Source: DASQHW01 sp038209365
GTDB lineage: Bacteria; Actinomycetota; Acidimicrobiia; IMCC26256; PALSA-610
Assembly (NCBI GenBank): GCA_038209365.1
Contig: JBBQXS010000008.1
Location: 1-64,000 of the forward strand
Length of the DNA: 64,000 nucleotides
Reading direction: 5' to 3'
Shown: in pieces, positions 14,931 through 22,766 of the stretch
Layout: every line of letters starts with the position of its first letter
Numbering within the stretch: position 1 is the stretch's first letter
Program-made: the position numbers and the translations under genes
The notes under the pieces: model-generated
The model's input: the letters and a program-made list of their open reading frames with translations, nothing else
Told to the model about the DNA's origin: nothing
The model's database searches: none

Positions 14931-17900
14931 GCGGGACGTGCGCGCGCACGCCGTCGGGTGACGAACCAGCCCGCCACGACGCCGGCCCAGCAGAGCACCT
15001 CGAACCAACGAAGGAGCTTGCCCATCGCGCCGGCCCGGAAGTGCACGGCAACCGGCGCACGCGCCTCGACCGTGAATGCGTTCGTCCAGCCGAAGGCATC
15101 ACGACGCACGAGGGCCCGACCGCCGCTCGTGGCGTGCCACTGCATGCTCGCTGCTTCGGACCACAACAGGGTGCCGGGCCCGATCGGGCCCGTGCGCGCG
15201 CCGGAGGTCGGCACGCCGACCACGTCTCCGGGCTCCGTCCGCAGCGCGCTCGCGAGCGGGTCATGCTCGTCGACCTTCACGCCGGGAGCGACGGGCGCCG
15301 CGAGCGCGTGCACGGGGATCCACGCGTCGTTCTGGTACACCGTGCCGTTCGTCTCGACTCGCGACAGCGTCAGGTCGAGCTGACGGGCGAGCGCATCCGC
15401 CAAGCGCGGCTGCGGCGTGCCGCGCGCGCCCGATGACGGCGCCGCACGCGTCACGAACGCGACGTAACGGATGCCCGCCGGCGCGAGCAGGTGCCCGAGC
15501 CGCGAGGTTTGCCCGGAGGTGGCGGCGTCGATCGCGCGTGCGAGCACGCGATCGGCCCGAGCCTCCGGCGCGGCCCACTGCGCGCGCGCGTCGCCGGGGC
15601 CATCGCGCGTGAGCGCGAAGCCGGTCGTGCCTATCCGTTTCACGTCCGCGGGCAGGATGTTCGGGTCACCGACCCAGAGCACCCGGAAACCTCCCGCGGG
15701 CGGGTTGGATCCCATCCACGCGTACGTCGAGGCCCAATCCTCGGCGTCCAGGCCCCAACGTCCCGACCACGTGTCGGCGGTGAGTCCCAGCATGGCCCAG
15801 CCGAGCCCGACGGTGGCCACGACGGTCATCACTTGCCGCCACCCGAAGCCGAAGCTCCGGAGGTCGTCGAGGACCGCCGCGACTCCGAGGCCGCAGGCGA
15901 ACGCGAGGCCGATCGCCGCGCCGACGAGCACTCCCTCGGGCGCCGGCACCGACGCTCCCGGCGACACGCGCGCGGGCAGCCACACGAGCGCAAACGAGCA
16001 CACGGCGAGCATCCATGCCCGCGTCGCCCATGCGAGGCGGTTGCCGGTCGCAATCGCGAGCGGGACTGCCGCGGCCGCGACGATGCCCCATGGCGCGAGA
16101 CCCGCACCGGCGCGTCCCGTCTCGAAGTGCAGGATCGCGCCGAGCGACAGCGCATCGCGAGGTTGCAGACCGAACGTCGCGCCGTCCGCGCCGAGCAGCG
16201 ACCACACCCACGGCGTGCACAGCAGTATCGCGATGCCCGTCGCCCCCGCCGCGAGCGGCGCAGCACGAACCGCGGCGCGCGCGTCGCGTATGAACGGCGT
16301 CGTGAGCCAACACGCGATACCGATCAGCAGCGCAAGCATCAGCGCGGGTGGCCACACCGATGCCGCGACCGCGACGAGCAGCCCGACGGTGAGCATGGGA
16401 TGCGGACGCTCGGGCCGGTCATCTTCATCGTCCATTGCCCGAACGAACGCGCCGAGAACGAATGGCGCGAGCGCGAAGCACACCAGCGGTCCGAGCTCGC
16501 CCCGCCAGATCGCGTTTCGAGCGACGGGGTTGGCGGCGTACGCGACAGTCGCCGCCACAGCAGGCAGGGCCGATACGGCGAACGGCCGCACCAGCCGGTA
16601 GGTGCCCCACGCGCCGAGCGGCAATGCGCCGCCCACGACAAGCGATCGGGCGAATCCTCCGTGACCGAGGAGCACTGCGTCGAGCATCGAGATCAGCCCG
16701 AACGCCGGCGTGGCCGCGTGCTCCGAGCCCATGAACGTCATGCGCCACGAGCCGGCGAACGTCGCCCAGGCCGCGCCCACTCCGGGCCACGACTGGAAAT
16801 CGCCGACCTGGGGGACCCGTCCGAAGAACAGTGAACGAGAGCCGAACAGCACCAAAACCGCCAGCACGGCACCGACCACCGCCGGAGCGCGCCGCAGTTG
16901 ACGCGCGGTGCTCTGCATCCGGACCCGCGTGCGGCTCGAGACCTCCGTCAGGTGATCGCCCGCGTGCAGCCGTGAGGTGACCAACGCGCGAAGTCGCGCG
17001 CTGCCGCGGATCATGAGATCGCGAACGTCCCCGTCGTCGACCCGGCGCAGACGCTGCGTCTCGACGCGCGCGCGCCGCAACTCACCCGGATGCGCAAAGG
17101 CCGAGAGCCATCCCGCGAGCAACGCCGCGCCGCGTCGCACTCTCCCCGTCAGCAGGAGGCCAAGGACTTCGGCGAGCCCGAGGATGAATGCGGTCGGCAG
17201 GACCCAGAGGAGCGAGAGCCCGGAATAAGACTTGCAGAGGACGCGGATGCGGCTGCGCGTCTTCGCGCGCACGTCCTGCGGCTCGAGCGCTGCAGGTGGC
17301 CGCGTCTCGTTGGTCGTCGACTGCCGGTGCCGCACGCGTGCGGCCGGCACGACGATCACGCGCGCGCCGGCCAGGCGGGCGCGCCAACACAGATCGACGT
17401 CGTCCGCGCCCGGGAAGGTCGCGGGGTCGAATCCCGAAAGCTCGTGGAACAGGTCGCTGCGCACGAGCATCGCGGCGTTCGACACGAAGAACACATCGCG
17501 CACCGCGTCGTGCTGCTCCTGATCCACCTCGTCGGGCTCGATGCCGGAGAACGGCACGCCGTAGCGATCGACGGACATGCCGACCTCGAGGAGGATCTCG
17601 GGGTGATCGTCGTGGACGAACTTCGGACCGACGATGCCCGCATTCGATCGGTACGCCTCCTCGACCATGAGCCGCACCGCGTCTCGATCGGGCGTCACGT
17701 CGTCGTGGCAGAACAGCAGGAAGGTCGCACCCTCGACGACATCCAGGGCCTCGTTGGCCGCGGCCGGGAAGCCGAACCCGTCGGCGGCCCGCTCCGCGCG
17801 GCGGCGCACGAACGCACCGGGCATCGCCGCCGCGATGCGCGCCGTGGGGTCCTCCACCGAGCCGTTGTCGAGGACCAGCACCGACAGCGAGGGATAGTCC

Positions 17901-18055
17901 TGGCCCGCGAGCGCGACGAGGGCCTCCTCGAGCCACGGCCCGGGGTCGCTCGTCACGACGACGGCGACCACCGGCGGCGCGATCTGCACGGCGCCGGTCT
18001 CGTCGTCATCCTCGAGCAGCTGGGGGGCGCTGATCGAAGGCTCGATGGTGTCCAT
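14927..18055 (-). CDS. GT2 glycosyltransferase fused to a large membrane region
   Basis: A 1042-residue fusion. Residues about 25-290 are a GT-A family 2 domain: VVAVVVTSDPGPWLEEAL, nucleotide-binding VLVLDNGS, the FLLFCHDDVTPD acidic motif and GADDVDLCWRA near its end. About ten membrane spans follow (residues 290-730), then an extracytoplasmic domain and a last span. An ATG at 18055 begins MDTIEPSI and is preferred to a longer frame because TATGTT stands 11 bases upstream and could be its -10. The pairing with DUF5719 resembles the Rv3631-like or galactofuranosyl-type envelope enzymes, but the sugar is not inferable. Confidence 0.85.
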   Translation of the reverse strand: MDTIEPSISAPQLLEDDDETGAVQIAPPVVAVVVTSDPGPWLEEALVALAGQDYPSLSVLVLDNGSVEDPTARIAAAMPGAFVRRRAERAADGFGFPAAANEALDVVEGATFLLFCHDDVTPDRDAVRLMVEEAYRSNAGIVGPKFVHDDHPEILLEVGMSVDRYGVPFSGIEPDEVDQEQHDAVRDVFFVSNAAMLVRSDLFHELSGFDPATFPGADDVDLCWRARLAGARVIVVPAARVRHRQSTTNETRPPAALEPQDVRAKTRSRIRVLCKSYSGLSLLWVLPTAFILGLAEVLGLLLTGRVRRGAALLAGWLSAFAHPGELRRARVETQRLRRVDDGDVRDLMIRGSARLRALVTSRLHAGDHLTEVSSRTRVRMQSTARQLRRAPAVVGAVLAVLVLFGSRSLFFGRVPQVGDFQSWPGVGAAWATFAGSWRMTFMGSEHAATPAFGLISMLDAVLLGHGGFARSLVVGGALPLGAWGTYRLVRPFAVSALPAVAATVAYAANPVARNAIWRGELGPLVCFALAPFVLGAFVRAMDDEDDRPERPHPMLTVGLLVAVAASVWPPALMLALLIGIACWLTTPFIRDARAAVRAAPLAAGATGIAILLCTPWVWSLLGADGATFGLQPRDALSLGAILHFETGRAGAGLAPWGIVAAAAVPLAIATGNRLAWATRAWMLAVCSFALVWLPARVSPGASVPAPEGVLVGAAIGLAFACGLGVAAVLDDLRSFGFGWRQVMTVVATVGLGWAMLGLTADTWSGRWGLDAEDWASTYAWMGSNPPAGGFRVLWVGDPNILPADVKRIGTTGFALTRDGPGDARAQWAAPEARADRVLARAIDAATSGQTSRLGHLLAPAGIRYVAFVTRAAPSSGARGTPQPRLADALARQLDLTLSRVETNGTVYQNDAWIPVHALAAPVAPGVKVDEHDPLASALRTEPGDVVGVPTSGARTGPIGPGTLLWSEAASMQWHATSGGRALVRRDAFGWTNAFTVEARAPVAVHFRAGAMGKLLRWFEVLCWAGVVAGWFVTRRRARARPA

Positions 18056-18108
18056 GAGGCCGAAAGAACATACCCCGTCCCGAAACGGCACCTTGTGCGC
18101 GGGATCAC

Positions 18109-18143
18109 GAGTGCTTGCAACAGTTAGCACTCCGTGTTAAGGT
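18109..18143 (+). promoter_or_regulatory. promoter with CIRCE-like half sites
   Basis: A perfect left half of the HrcA operator CIRCE, TTAGCACTC, is at 18124-18132. Its complement GAGTGCT is at 18109-18115, ten bases upstream rather than downstream, so the arms are inverted in order. A possible promoter overlaps: TTGCAA (18115-18120), 17 bases, TAAGGT (18138-18143). It would serve the coiled-coil gene at 18211. Confidence 0.45.
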
Positions 18144-18210
18144 CGCGAGCATCCCGACGGTGCCACCGCACCGCCACGCTTCGCATGAACGACGCCGTAA
18201 GGAGCCCCCG

Positions 18211-18594
18211 ATGGCGACCAGCAATGTCCGCAAGACCCTCACCGACGCCGGCTACATCGCGATCGGCCTCGGCGTGATGAGCTTCCAGCAGGCCCAGGTC
18301 GGCAGCCGTGAGCTGCGCGAGCGTGCGCTCAAAGCCGGAGAGTGCGTGCAGAAGAACACCCGCGACGCACAGACCAGGCTCCAAGAGCAGTCGCGCACCG
18401 CTCGCTCGCGCTCCCAGGAGCAGGTTCGGCTGACCGTTGCCCGGGCCCAGGACCTGCGCGAGCAGGTCGGCAAACGCGTCGAGCCCGTCGTCGGCAAGGT
18501 GCAAGCGCAGCTGGGCGAGATCCCCGAGCGCGTCGTGCAGGCAATGGAGCCCGTCGCCGCGCGAGTTCGCGAGCTCGCCGGCACCGCGGCCTGA
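18211..18594 (+). CDS. helical coiled-coil protein, function unknown
   Basis: A 127-residue protein. After a short hydrophobic patch (DAGYIAIGLGVMSFQQ) it is almost entirely charged helix rich in Arg, Glu and Gln (for example TRLQEQSRTARSRSQEQV), ending with repeated EPV segments. It resembles heparin-binding haemagglutinin or phasin-like helical proteins in composition only. The ATG has TAAGGAG about 7 bases upstream, a strong site. A very stable hairpin follows the gene, so it is likely monocistronic. A HrcA-like half site in its promoter hints at stress control. Confidence 0.75.
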   Translation: MATSNVRKTLTDAGYIAIGLGVMSFQQAQVGSRELRERALKAGECVQKNTRDAQTRLQEQSRTARSRSQEQVRLTVARAQDLREQVGKRVEPVVGKVQAQLGEIPERVVQAMEPVAARVRELAGTAA

Positions 18595-18614
18595 TCGAAC
18601 GTTCTCTCTGCAGT

Positions 18615-18644
18615 GACAACGCGGCCCTTCGGGGCCGCGTTGTC
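18615..18644 (+). terminator. 13-base-pair stem with UUCG loop
   Basis: GACAACGCGGCCC and its exact complement enclose the loop TTCG. The stem begins 20 bases after the stop of the coiled-coil gene and ends before the cofD promoter. There is no T tract, but such GC-rich UUCG hairpins are common actinobacterial terminators. Confidence 0.75.
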
Positions 18645-18664
18645 GCGTTCGAGCATCGCCGGAT

Positions 18665-18670
18665 TAGCGT
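18665..18670 (+). promoter_or_regulatory. -10 hexamer of cofD
   Basis: TAGCGT ends 6 bases before the cofD ATG. No Shine-Dalgarno is present, so the F420 operon is probably read from a leaderless transcript. Confidence 0.5.
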
Positions 18671-18676
18671 CCGCCC

Positions 18677-19612
18677 ATGTTTGCCGCGCTTGCCGGCGGA
18701 GTCGGCGCCGCTCGATTTCTCGCCGGGCTCCTGCGCGTCGTTCCCCCGGCCGATGTGGTCGTGGTCGTCAACACGGCCGACGACGACGAGTTCCACGGCT
18801 TGCACGTCTCCCCCGACCTGGACTCGGTCACCTACGCGCTCGCGGGCGCGTCCAACACCACCCAGGGTTGGGGACTGGAAGGCGAGACGTTCGCCACGCT
18901 CGATGCGCTCGAGCGCTACGGCGTGCCGACGTGGTTCCGCCTCGGCGACAAGGATCTCGCGACGCATTTGTTCCGCACGCAACGGCTGCGCGCAGGTGTA
19001 CCTCTCTCGGCCGTGACCGCAGAGATCACCGCCGCGTGGGGTCTCGAGGTGCGGCTGCTCCCGATGTCCGACGACCGCGTCAGCACCCGTATCACGGTCG
19101 CGCGCGAAACCGGGACCGAGGAGCTCGCGATGCAGGAGTGGTTCGTCGGCGAGCGCGCCGAATCTCCCGTGGTGGCCGTGCGCTTCGAGGGCGCCGCCAC
19201 GGCACGACCTGCTCCCGGCGTCCTCGACGCGTTGCGCGACGCCGACACGATCGTCATCTGCCCGTCGAACCCCGTCATCTCGATCGGTCCACTGCTCGCC
19301 GTGCCCGGCATCCGCGAGATCCTCGCGGCCCGGCGGACTCGGGTCGTCGGCGTGAGCCCGATCGTCGGGGGCGCGCCGGTCAAGGGACCGGCCGACCGCT
19401 TGATGGCGCCGCTCGGCATCGAGGTCTCGTGTGTCGGTGTCGCGCGTGAATACGCCGACATCTGCGCCTCGTTGGTCATCGATGCCGTCGATGCCGCGCG
19501 TGCGCCGGAGGTCGAAGCCGTGGGCGTCCGTGCGTTCGTCGCCGACACGATGATGCGGAGCCCGGAGATCGCGGCCGCGCTCGCCGAGCGGACGCTCGCC
19601 GCAGTCGCGTGA
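18677..19612 (+). CDS. cofD: 2-phospho-L-lactate transferase (F420 pathway)
   Basis: CofD/FbiA joins the activated three-carbon unit to the deazaflavin Fo, making (dehydro-)F420-0 in the cytosol. The 311 residues start ALAGGVGAARFLAGL, the diphospho-binding Gly-rich loop of the family, followed by VVNTADDDEFHGLHVSPDLDSV, NTTQGWGL, and the conserved SNPVISIGP and PIVGGAPVKGPADRL segments. The gene begins an operon with cofE and a nitroreductase, each joined by a 4-base overlap. A hairpin upstream separates it from the previous gene. Confidence 0.95.
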   Translation: MFAALAGGVGAARFLAGLLRVVPPADVVVVVNTADDDEFHGLHVSPDLDSVTYALAGASNTTQGWGLEGETFATLDALERYGVPTWFRLGDKDLATHLFRTQRLRAGVPLSAVTAEITAAWGLEVRLLPMSDDRVSTRITVARETGTEELAMQEWFVGERAESPVVAVRFEGAATARPAPGVLDALRDADTIVICPSNPVISIGPLLAVPGIREILAARRTRVVGVSPIVGGAPVKGPADRLMAPLGIEVSCVGVAREYADICASLVIDAVDAARAPEVEAVGVRAFVADTMMRSPEIAAALAERTLAAVA

Positions 19613-20316
19613 CGCTCTCGATCATCCCGATCTCCGGGATGCCGGAGATCAGCGCAGGCGACGAGCTCGCGGTGTACATCACCGACCACGCCGACCACCA
19701 GGGAACGGCGCTCGCCGACGGCGACTGCGTGGTCGTCACCCAGAAGGTCGTCTCGAAGGCCGAAGGAAGGCTCGTGCCGCTCGATCCGGACGACCTGGCG
19801 GCACGACGCGCGCTCGTCGAGTCGGAGTCGGTTCGCATCGTGCGGCGACGCGGCGATCTCATCATCAGCGAGACGCGTCACGGGTTCGTGTGCGCGAACG
19901 CCGGCGTCGATCTCTCCAACGTCGAACACGGCTGGGCGGCGCTGCTCCCTGTCGACGCGGACCGCTCCGCCAAGCACATCCGGGACGCATTGCGAGCGCG
20001 TGCGAACGTCGACGTCGCGGTCATCGTCTCCGACACGTTCGGCCGTCCCTGGCGACGCGGGTTGACCGACGTGGCAATCGGCGTGTGCGGCATCGCCGCC
20101 GTCTTCGACCTGCGGGACACGACCGACGCGCTGGGCCGCACGTTGCTGGTCACCGAGGTCGCGATCGCAGACGAGATCGCCTCGGCGGCGGAGCTCGTGA
20201 TGGGAAAGGCGTCGGGTGTTCCGGTCGCGATCGTGCGCGGCTTGTCGCGTGACTGGTTCCGCGACGCGTCCGTGCGCGAGCTGATTCGGCCGGTGAGCGA
20301 GGATCTGTTCAGGTGA
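19609..20316 (+). CDS. cofE: coenzyme F420:L-glutamate ligase
   Basis: GTP-dependent enzyme adding L-glutamate residues to F420-0. The 235 residues match a stand-alone CofE, equivalent to the N-terminal half of mycobacterial FbiB. Visible segments are GDCVVVTQKVVSKAEGR near the N-terminus, NAGVDLSN, the SDTFGRPWRRG metal and nucleotide region, and KASGVPVAIVRG near the end. The GTG start overlaps the cofD stop (GTGA), and its own stop overlaps the GTG of the nitroreductase gene. It is therefore translationally coupled on both sides. Confidence 0.94.
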   Translation: MTLSIIPISGMPEISAGDELAVYITDHADHQGTALADGDCVVVTQKVVSKAEGRLVPLDPDDLAARRALVESESVRIVRRRGDLIISETRHGFVCANAGVDLSNVEHGWAALLPVDADRSAKHIRDALRARANVDVAVIVSDTFGRPWRRGLTDVAIGVCGIAAVFDLRDTTDALGRTLLVTEVAIADEIASAAELVMGKASGVPVAIVRGLSRDWFRDASVRELIRPVSEDLFR

Positions 20317-20918
20317 AGGTGCCGGCGTTCGTCGAGGCCCGTCGTTCGATCCGGGCCTTCTTGCCCGAGCAGGTCCCGCGCCCGACACTGGATGCATTGG
20401 TGGAGGCCGCGTGTCTCGCTCCCGCGCCCCACCATTCCCGACCGTGGCGGTTCGTCGTCGTCGACAGCGCGGCTGCGAAGGAGTCGCTCGCGACGGGGAT
20501 GGGCGAACGTTGGCGCACCGATCTGCTCGGCGACGGCGTGCCGTCCACGCGGGTGGACGCGCTGGTCGACGCGTCGCGCGGGAAGCTCACGGGCGCTCCC
20601 GCGCTGGTGCTCGGGTGCCTGACCTGGGACGGCCTCGATCGCTACCCGGACGTTGTCCGCCGCCGCGCCGAGTGGGGCATGGCGCTGCTCTCGCTGGGTG
20701 CGGCAGTCGAGAACATGATGCTCGCTGCTGCCGCCCACGGCCTTGCATCGTGCTGGATCGCCGCACCGATCTTCTGCCCGACCGAAGCCCGTGACGCGCT
20801 CGCCCTCCCCGACGCGTGGCTGCCGCACGCGATGGTGATGGTGGGGGTCCCCGACCCGTCCTACACCGGTCGCCCGCGACCTCCGGTGCCACTGGAGGCA
20901 CTCCGCCAGTTCCGCTGA
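20313..20918 (+). CDS. nitroreductase-fold protein, FbiB C-terminal equivalent
   Basis: A 201-residue FMN nitroreductase-family protein. It starts with the family pattern VEARRSIRAFLPEQVP and has SRPWRFVVVD, GAAVENMMLAAAAHGLASCWIA and a C-terminal GRPRPPVPLEALRQ. In Mycobacterium the same domain is fused behind CofE in FbiB and reduces dehydro-F420-0 with FMNH2. Here it is a separate gene with a 4-base overlap, so the two halves are presumably made together and may form a complex. I infer the F420 reductase role from position. Confidence 0.85.
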   Translation: MKVPAFVEARRSIRAFLPEQVPRPTLDALVEAACLAPAPHHSRPWRFVVVDSAAAKESLATGMGERWRTDLLGDGVPSTRVDALVDASRGKLTGAPALVLGCLTWDGLDRYPDVVRRRAEWGMALLSLGAAVENMMLAAAAHGLASCWIAAPIFCPTEARDALALPDAWLPHAMVMVGVPDPSYTGRPRPPVPLEALRQFR

Positions 20919-20922
20919 AGGC

Positions 20923-20965
20923 GAACTTGCGTGGCTCACGGCCGTTATGGGGCCCTCAGTCACGC
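20923..20965. repeat. 43-base repeat, left copy
   Basis: This stretch matches 21740-21782 at 36 of 43 positions in the same orientation. Each copy is also an imperfect palindrome with GCGTG and CACGC ends and a GGGGCCC core. The copy covers the 3' end of the AbiEi-type gene. Confidence 0.7.
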
Positions 20966-21706
20966 CGGTTGGGAGCAGAGTGCGCGGATCGCGGCGATGA
21001 GATGGCGACCCTCGTCGCGCAGATCGCGACGCCGCGCCACGAACGGGAACCAGCCCGCTCTTATGACTGCGTTGCGTCGATCGTTGTCGTTCGCAATCGT
21101 GATCGGATTTGTATGTTCCTGATCGCTGTCGTACTCGACGGTGACGCGCAGGTCCGGAAGGCCGATGTCGGCCCGGGCGACGAACTTGCCGCTTGCCTCC
21201 CTGACGACGAGCTGCGGGACCACTCGACCGAGCCCCGCGTCGCGCAGTATCTGCAACACGAGCTCGATGAAGTCTGCCGACTTGTAGATCGACGCGAGCT
21301 CGATCAGCGCTCGCTCGGGCCGCGTCACCGAGATCCCATCGATCTCCTGCACGTCGCTCGGCTCGATGCACTTGCTCTCGTGAACGACGAGTCCGGATTG
21401 CGCGGTACGCATCCATCGCGGAAAGGTCACCTCGGCGATGTCCTGCCGGCCGCCCGGAAGACCGTGCAATGCCGCGGCTGAACGATGCGACGCCACGGCA
21501 TTCGGTGCACCTGCGAGGCACGCGGCGCGGATCATTGCGCGTGGCGTACGCGGTGCGCCCGCGACGATGTAGACGCCGTCGTAGAGGCATAGCCAGTCCC
21601 GCTCCCTGCGCACGCGAATCTCCTTCTCGGTCAATCCGAACGCGCGGGCATCATCGATCGTGAATACCGCGTCCTGACTCACAGCGAGATCCCGAAGGCC
21701 ATCCAT
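20960..21706 (-). CDS. AbiEi-like / DUF559 domain protein
   Basis: A 248-residue protein of the type annotated as AbiEi-family antitoxin in actinobacteria. The N-terminal half is a winged-helix-like module (VFTIDDARAFGLTEKEIRVRRE then LYDGVYIVAG), the middle is the transcriptional-antitoxin-like ASHRSAAALHGLPG segment, and the C-terminal part (TVEYDSDQEHTN ... ARRRDL) resembles the DUF559 endonuclease-like fold, including VEYDSDQEH. The start is an ATG with no strong ribosome site. No AbiEii toxin gene lies beside it. Local composition is less GC-rich than neighbours, and repeats bracket the gene, so recent acquisition is likely. Confidence 0.75.
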   Translation of the reverse strand: MDGLRDLAVSQDAVFTIDDARAFGLTEKEIRVRRERDWLCLYDGVYIVAGAPRTPRAMIRAACLAGAPNAVASHRSAAALHGLPGGRQDIAEVTFPRWMRTAQSGLVVHESKCIEPSDVQEIDGISVTRPERALIELASIYKSADFIELVLQILRDAGLGRVVPQLVVREASGKFVARADIGLPDLRVTVEYDSDQEHTNPITIANDNDRRNAVIRAGWFPFVARRRDLRDEGRHLIAAIRALCSQPA

Positions 21707-21739
21707 GCTCGGGAGCTTGTCGCGGGGATGAGACAGTTT

Positions 21740-21782
21740 GAACCTGCGTGACACACGGCCGCTATGGGGCCCCGAGCCACGC
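21740..21782. repeat. 43-base repeat, right copy
   Basis: Second copy of the repeat at 20923-20965, 817 bases away and in direct orientation, lying between the start of the AbiEi-type gene and the end of the epimerase gene. It shares the palindromic ends and GGGGCCCC core. Confidence 0.7.
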
Positions 21783-21800
21783 ATGTTCGGGCGAAGCGGG

Positions 21801-22757
21801 TCAGCGGCGGGAGGCGGCGCGCAGGCCCTTGAAGTGCTCGAGGGTGCGGGCGACGCCTTCCTCGAGAGACGTGAAGGGCTTCCATCCGAGGTGGATCGCG
21901 GCGCGACCCGGGTCGAGGGCGCTGCGCTGCACTTCACCGGCGCGGGCGGGCGCGTACCGCGCCGGCTCCCTGTAGCCGGTGAGCTTCGCCATGACGTCGT
22001 ACAGCTGCTGCACACTCGTCTCGACTCCGGTCCCGATGTTCAAGAGCAGGCCGCCACCCTTGTCGACCGAACGGACGAACGCGTCGACGACGTCGTCGAC
22101 GTACACGTAGTCACGGGTCTGCGAGCCGTCGCCGAAGATCACGGGCCGCTCCCGGTCGAGGAGCTTCCCCGAGAAGATCGCGACGACGCCCGCCTCACCG
22201 TGCGGGTCCTGGCGCGGGCCGTACACGTTCGCGAGCGCAGTGATCGTGTACTCGAGGCCGCGCGTGGTGCGGTAGTAGTGCAGATAGTCGCCGACGGCCT
22301 TCTTCGCCACCCCATAGGGCGACTCGGGATGCTGGGGCGCGCCCTCACGCGTCGGGATCTCGTCGGGCGCGCCGTAGAGCGTGCCGCCCGAGCCGGCGAA
22401 CACCACCTTCTGCACACCTGCGGCCACCGCGCCCTCACAGACGTTGAGCGAGCCGATGACGTTGACGGTCGCGTCGAGCACGGGACGGGCGACCGAGACC
22501 CGCACGTCGATCTGGGCGCCGAGGTGGAAGATCACGTCGGGACGGCGGTGCGTGATCAGGTCGACGACCGCCGGAGATGCCACATCGAGGCGGTGGAACG
22601 AGAACCGCCGATCCGGCAGCGCGCGGGCCATGGCGAGGTTGGTGAGCGAACCGCTCGACAGGTCGTCGACGACGTCGACCTTCCAGTCCTCGGCGAGCAA
22701 ACGGTCGACCAGTGTCGAGCCGATGAAGCCGGCACCCCCGGTGACCAAGGCCTGCAC
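21801..22757 (-). CDS. NAD-dependent sugar-nucleotide epimerase/dehydratase
   Basis: A 318-residue extended SDR. It has the NAD loop TGGAGFIGS, the DDLSSGSLTNL strand, SGGTLYGA for the catalytic Ser/Thr region and Tyr/Lys in SPYGVAKKA, with NVYGPRQDPHGEAGVV in the substrate region. The closest family is UDP-glucose 4-epimerase (GalE-like). In this cluster a hexose epimerase feeding envelope polysaccharide is reasonable, but the exact sugar is not determined. The GTG start follows the guanylyltransferase stop by 9 bases, so both are in the same operon. Confidence 0.88.
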   Translation of the reverse strand: MQALVTGGAGFIGSTLVDRLLAEDWKVDVVDDLSSGSLTNLAMARALPDRRFSFHRLDVASPAVVDLITHRRPDVIFHLGAQIDVRVSVARPVLDATVNVIGSLNVCEGAVAAGVQKVVFAGSGGTLYGAPDEIPTREGAPQHPESPYGVAKKAVGDYLHYYRTTRGLEYTITALANVYGPRQDPHGEAGVVAIFSGKLLDRERPVIFGDGSQTRDYVYVDDVVDAFVRSVDKGGGLLLNIGTGVETSVQQLYDVMAKLTGYREPARYAPARAGEVQRSALDPGRAAIHLGWKPFTSLEEGVARTLEHFKGLRAASRR

Positions 22758-22766
22758 GGCGGCAAC

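Noticed and set aside
20960..21706. Complete AbiE toxin-antitoxin system
   Set aside because: No AbiEii-type nucleotidyltransferase gene lies next to the AbiEi-like gene, and the C-terminal part resembles DUF559 instead.
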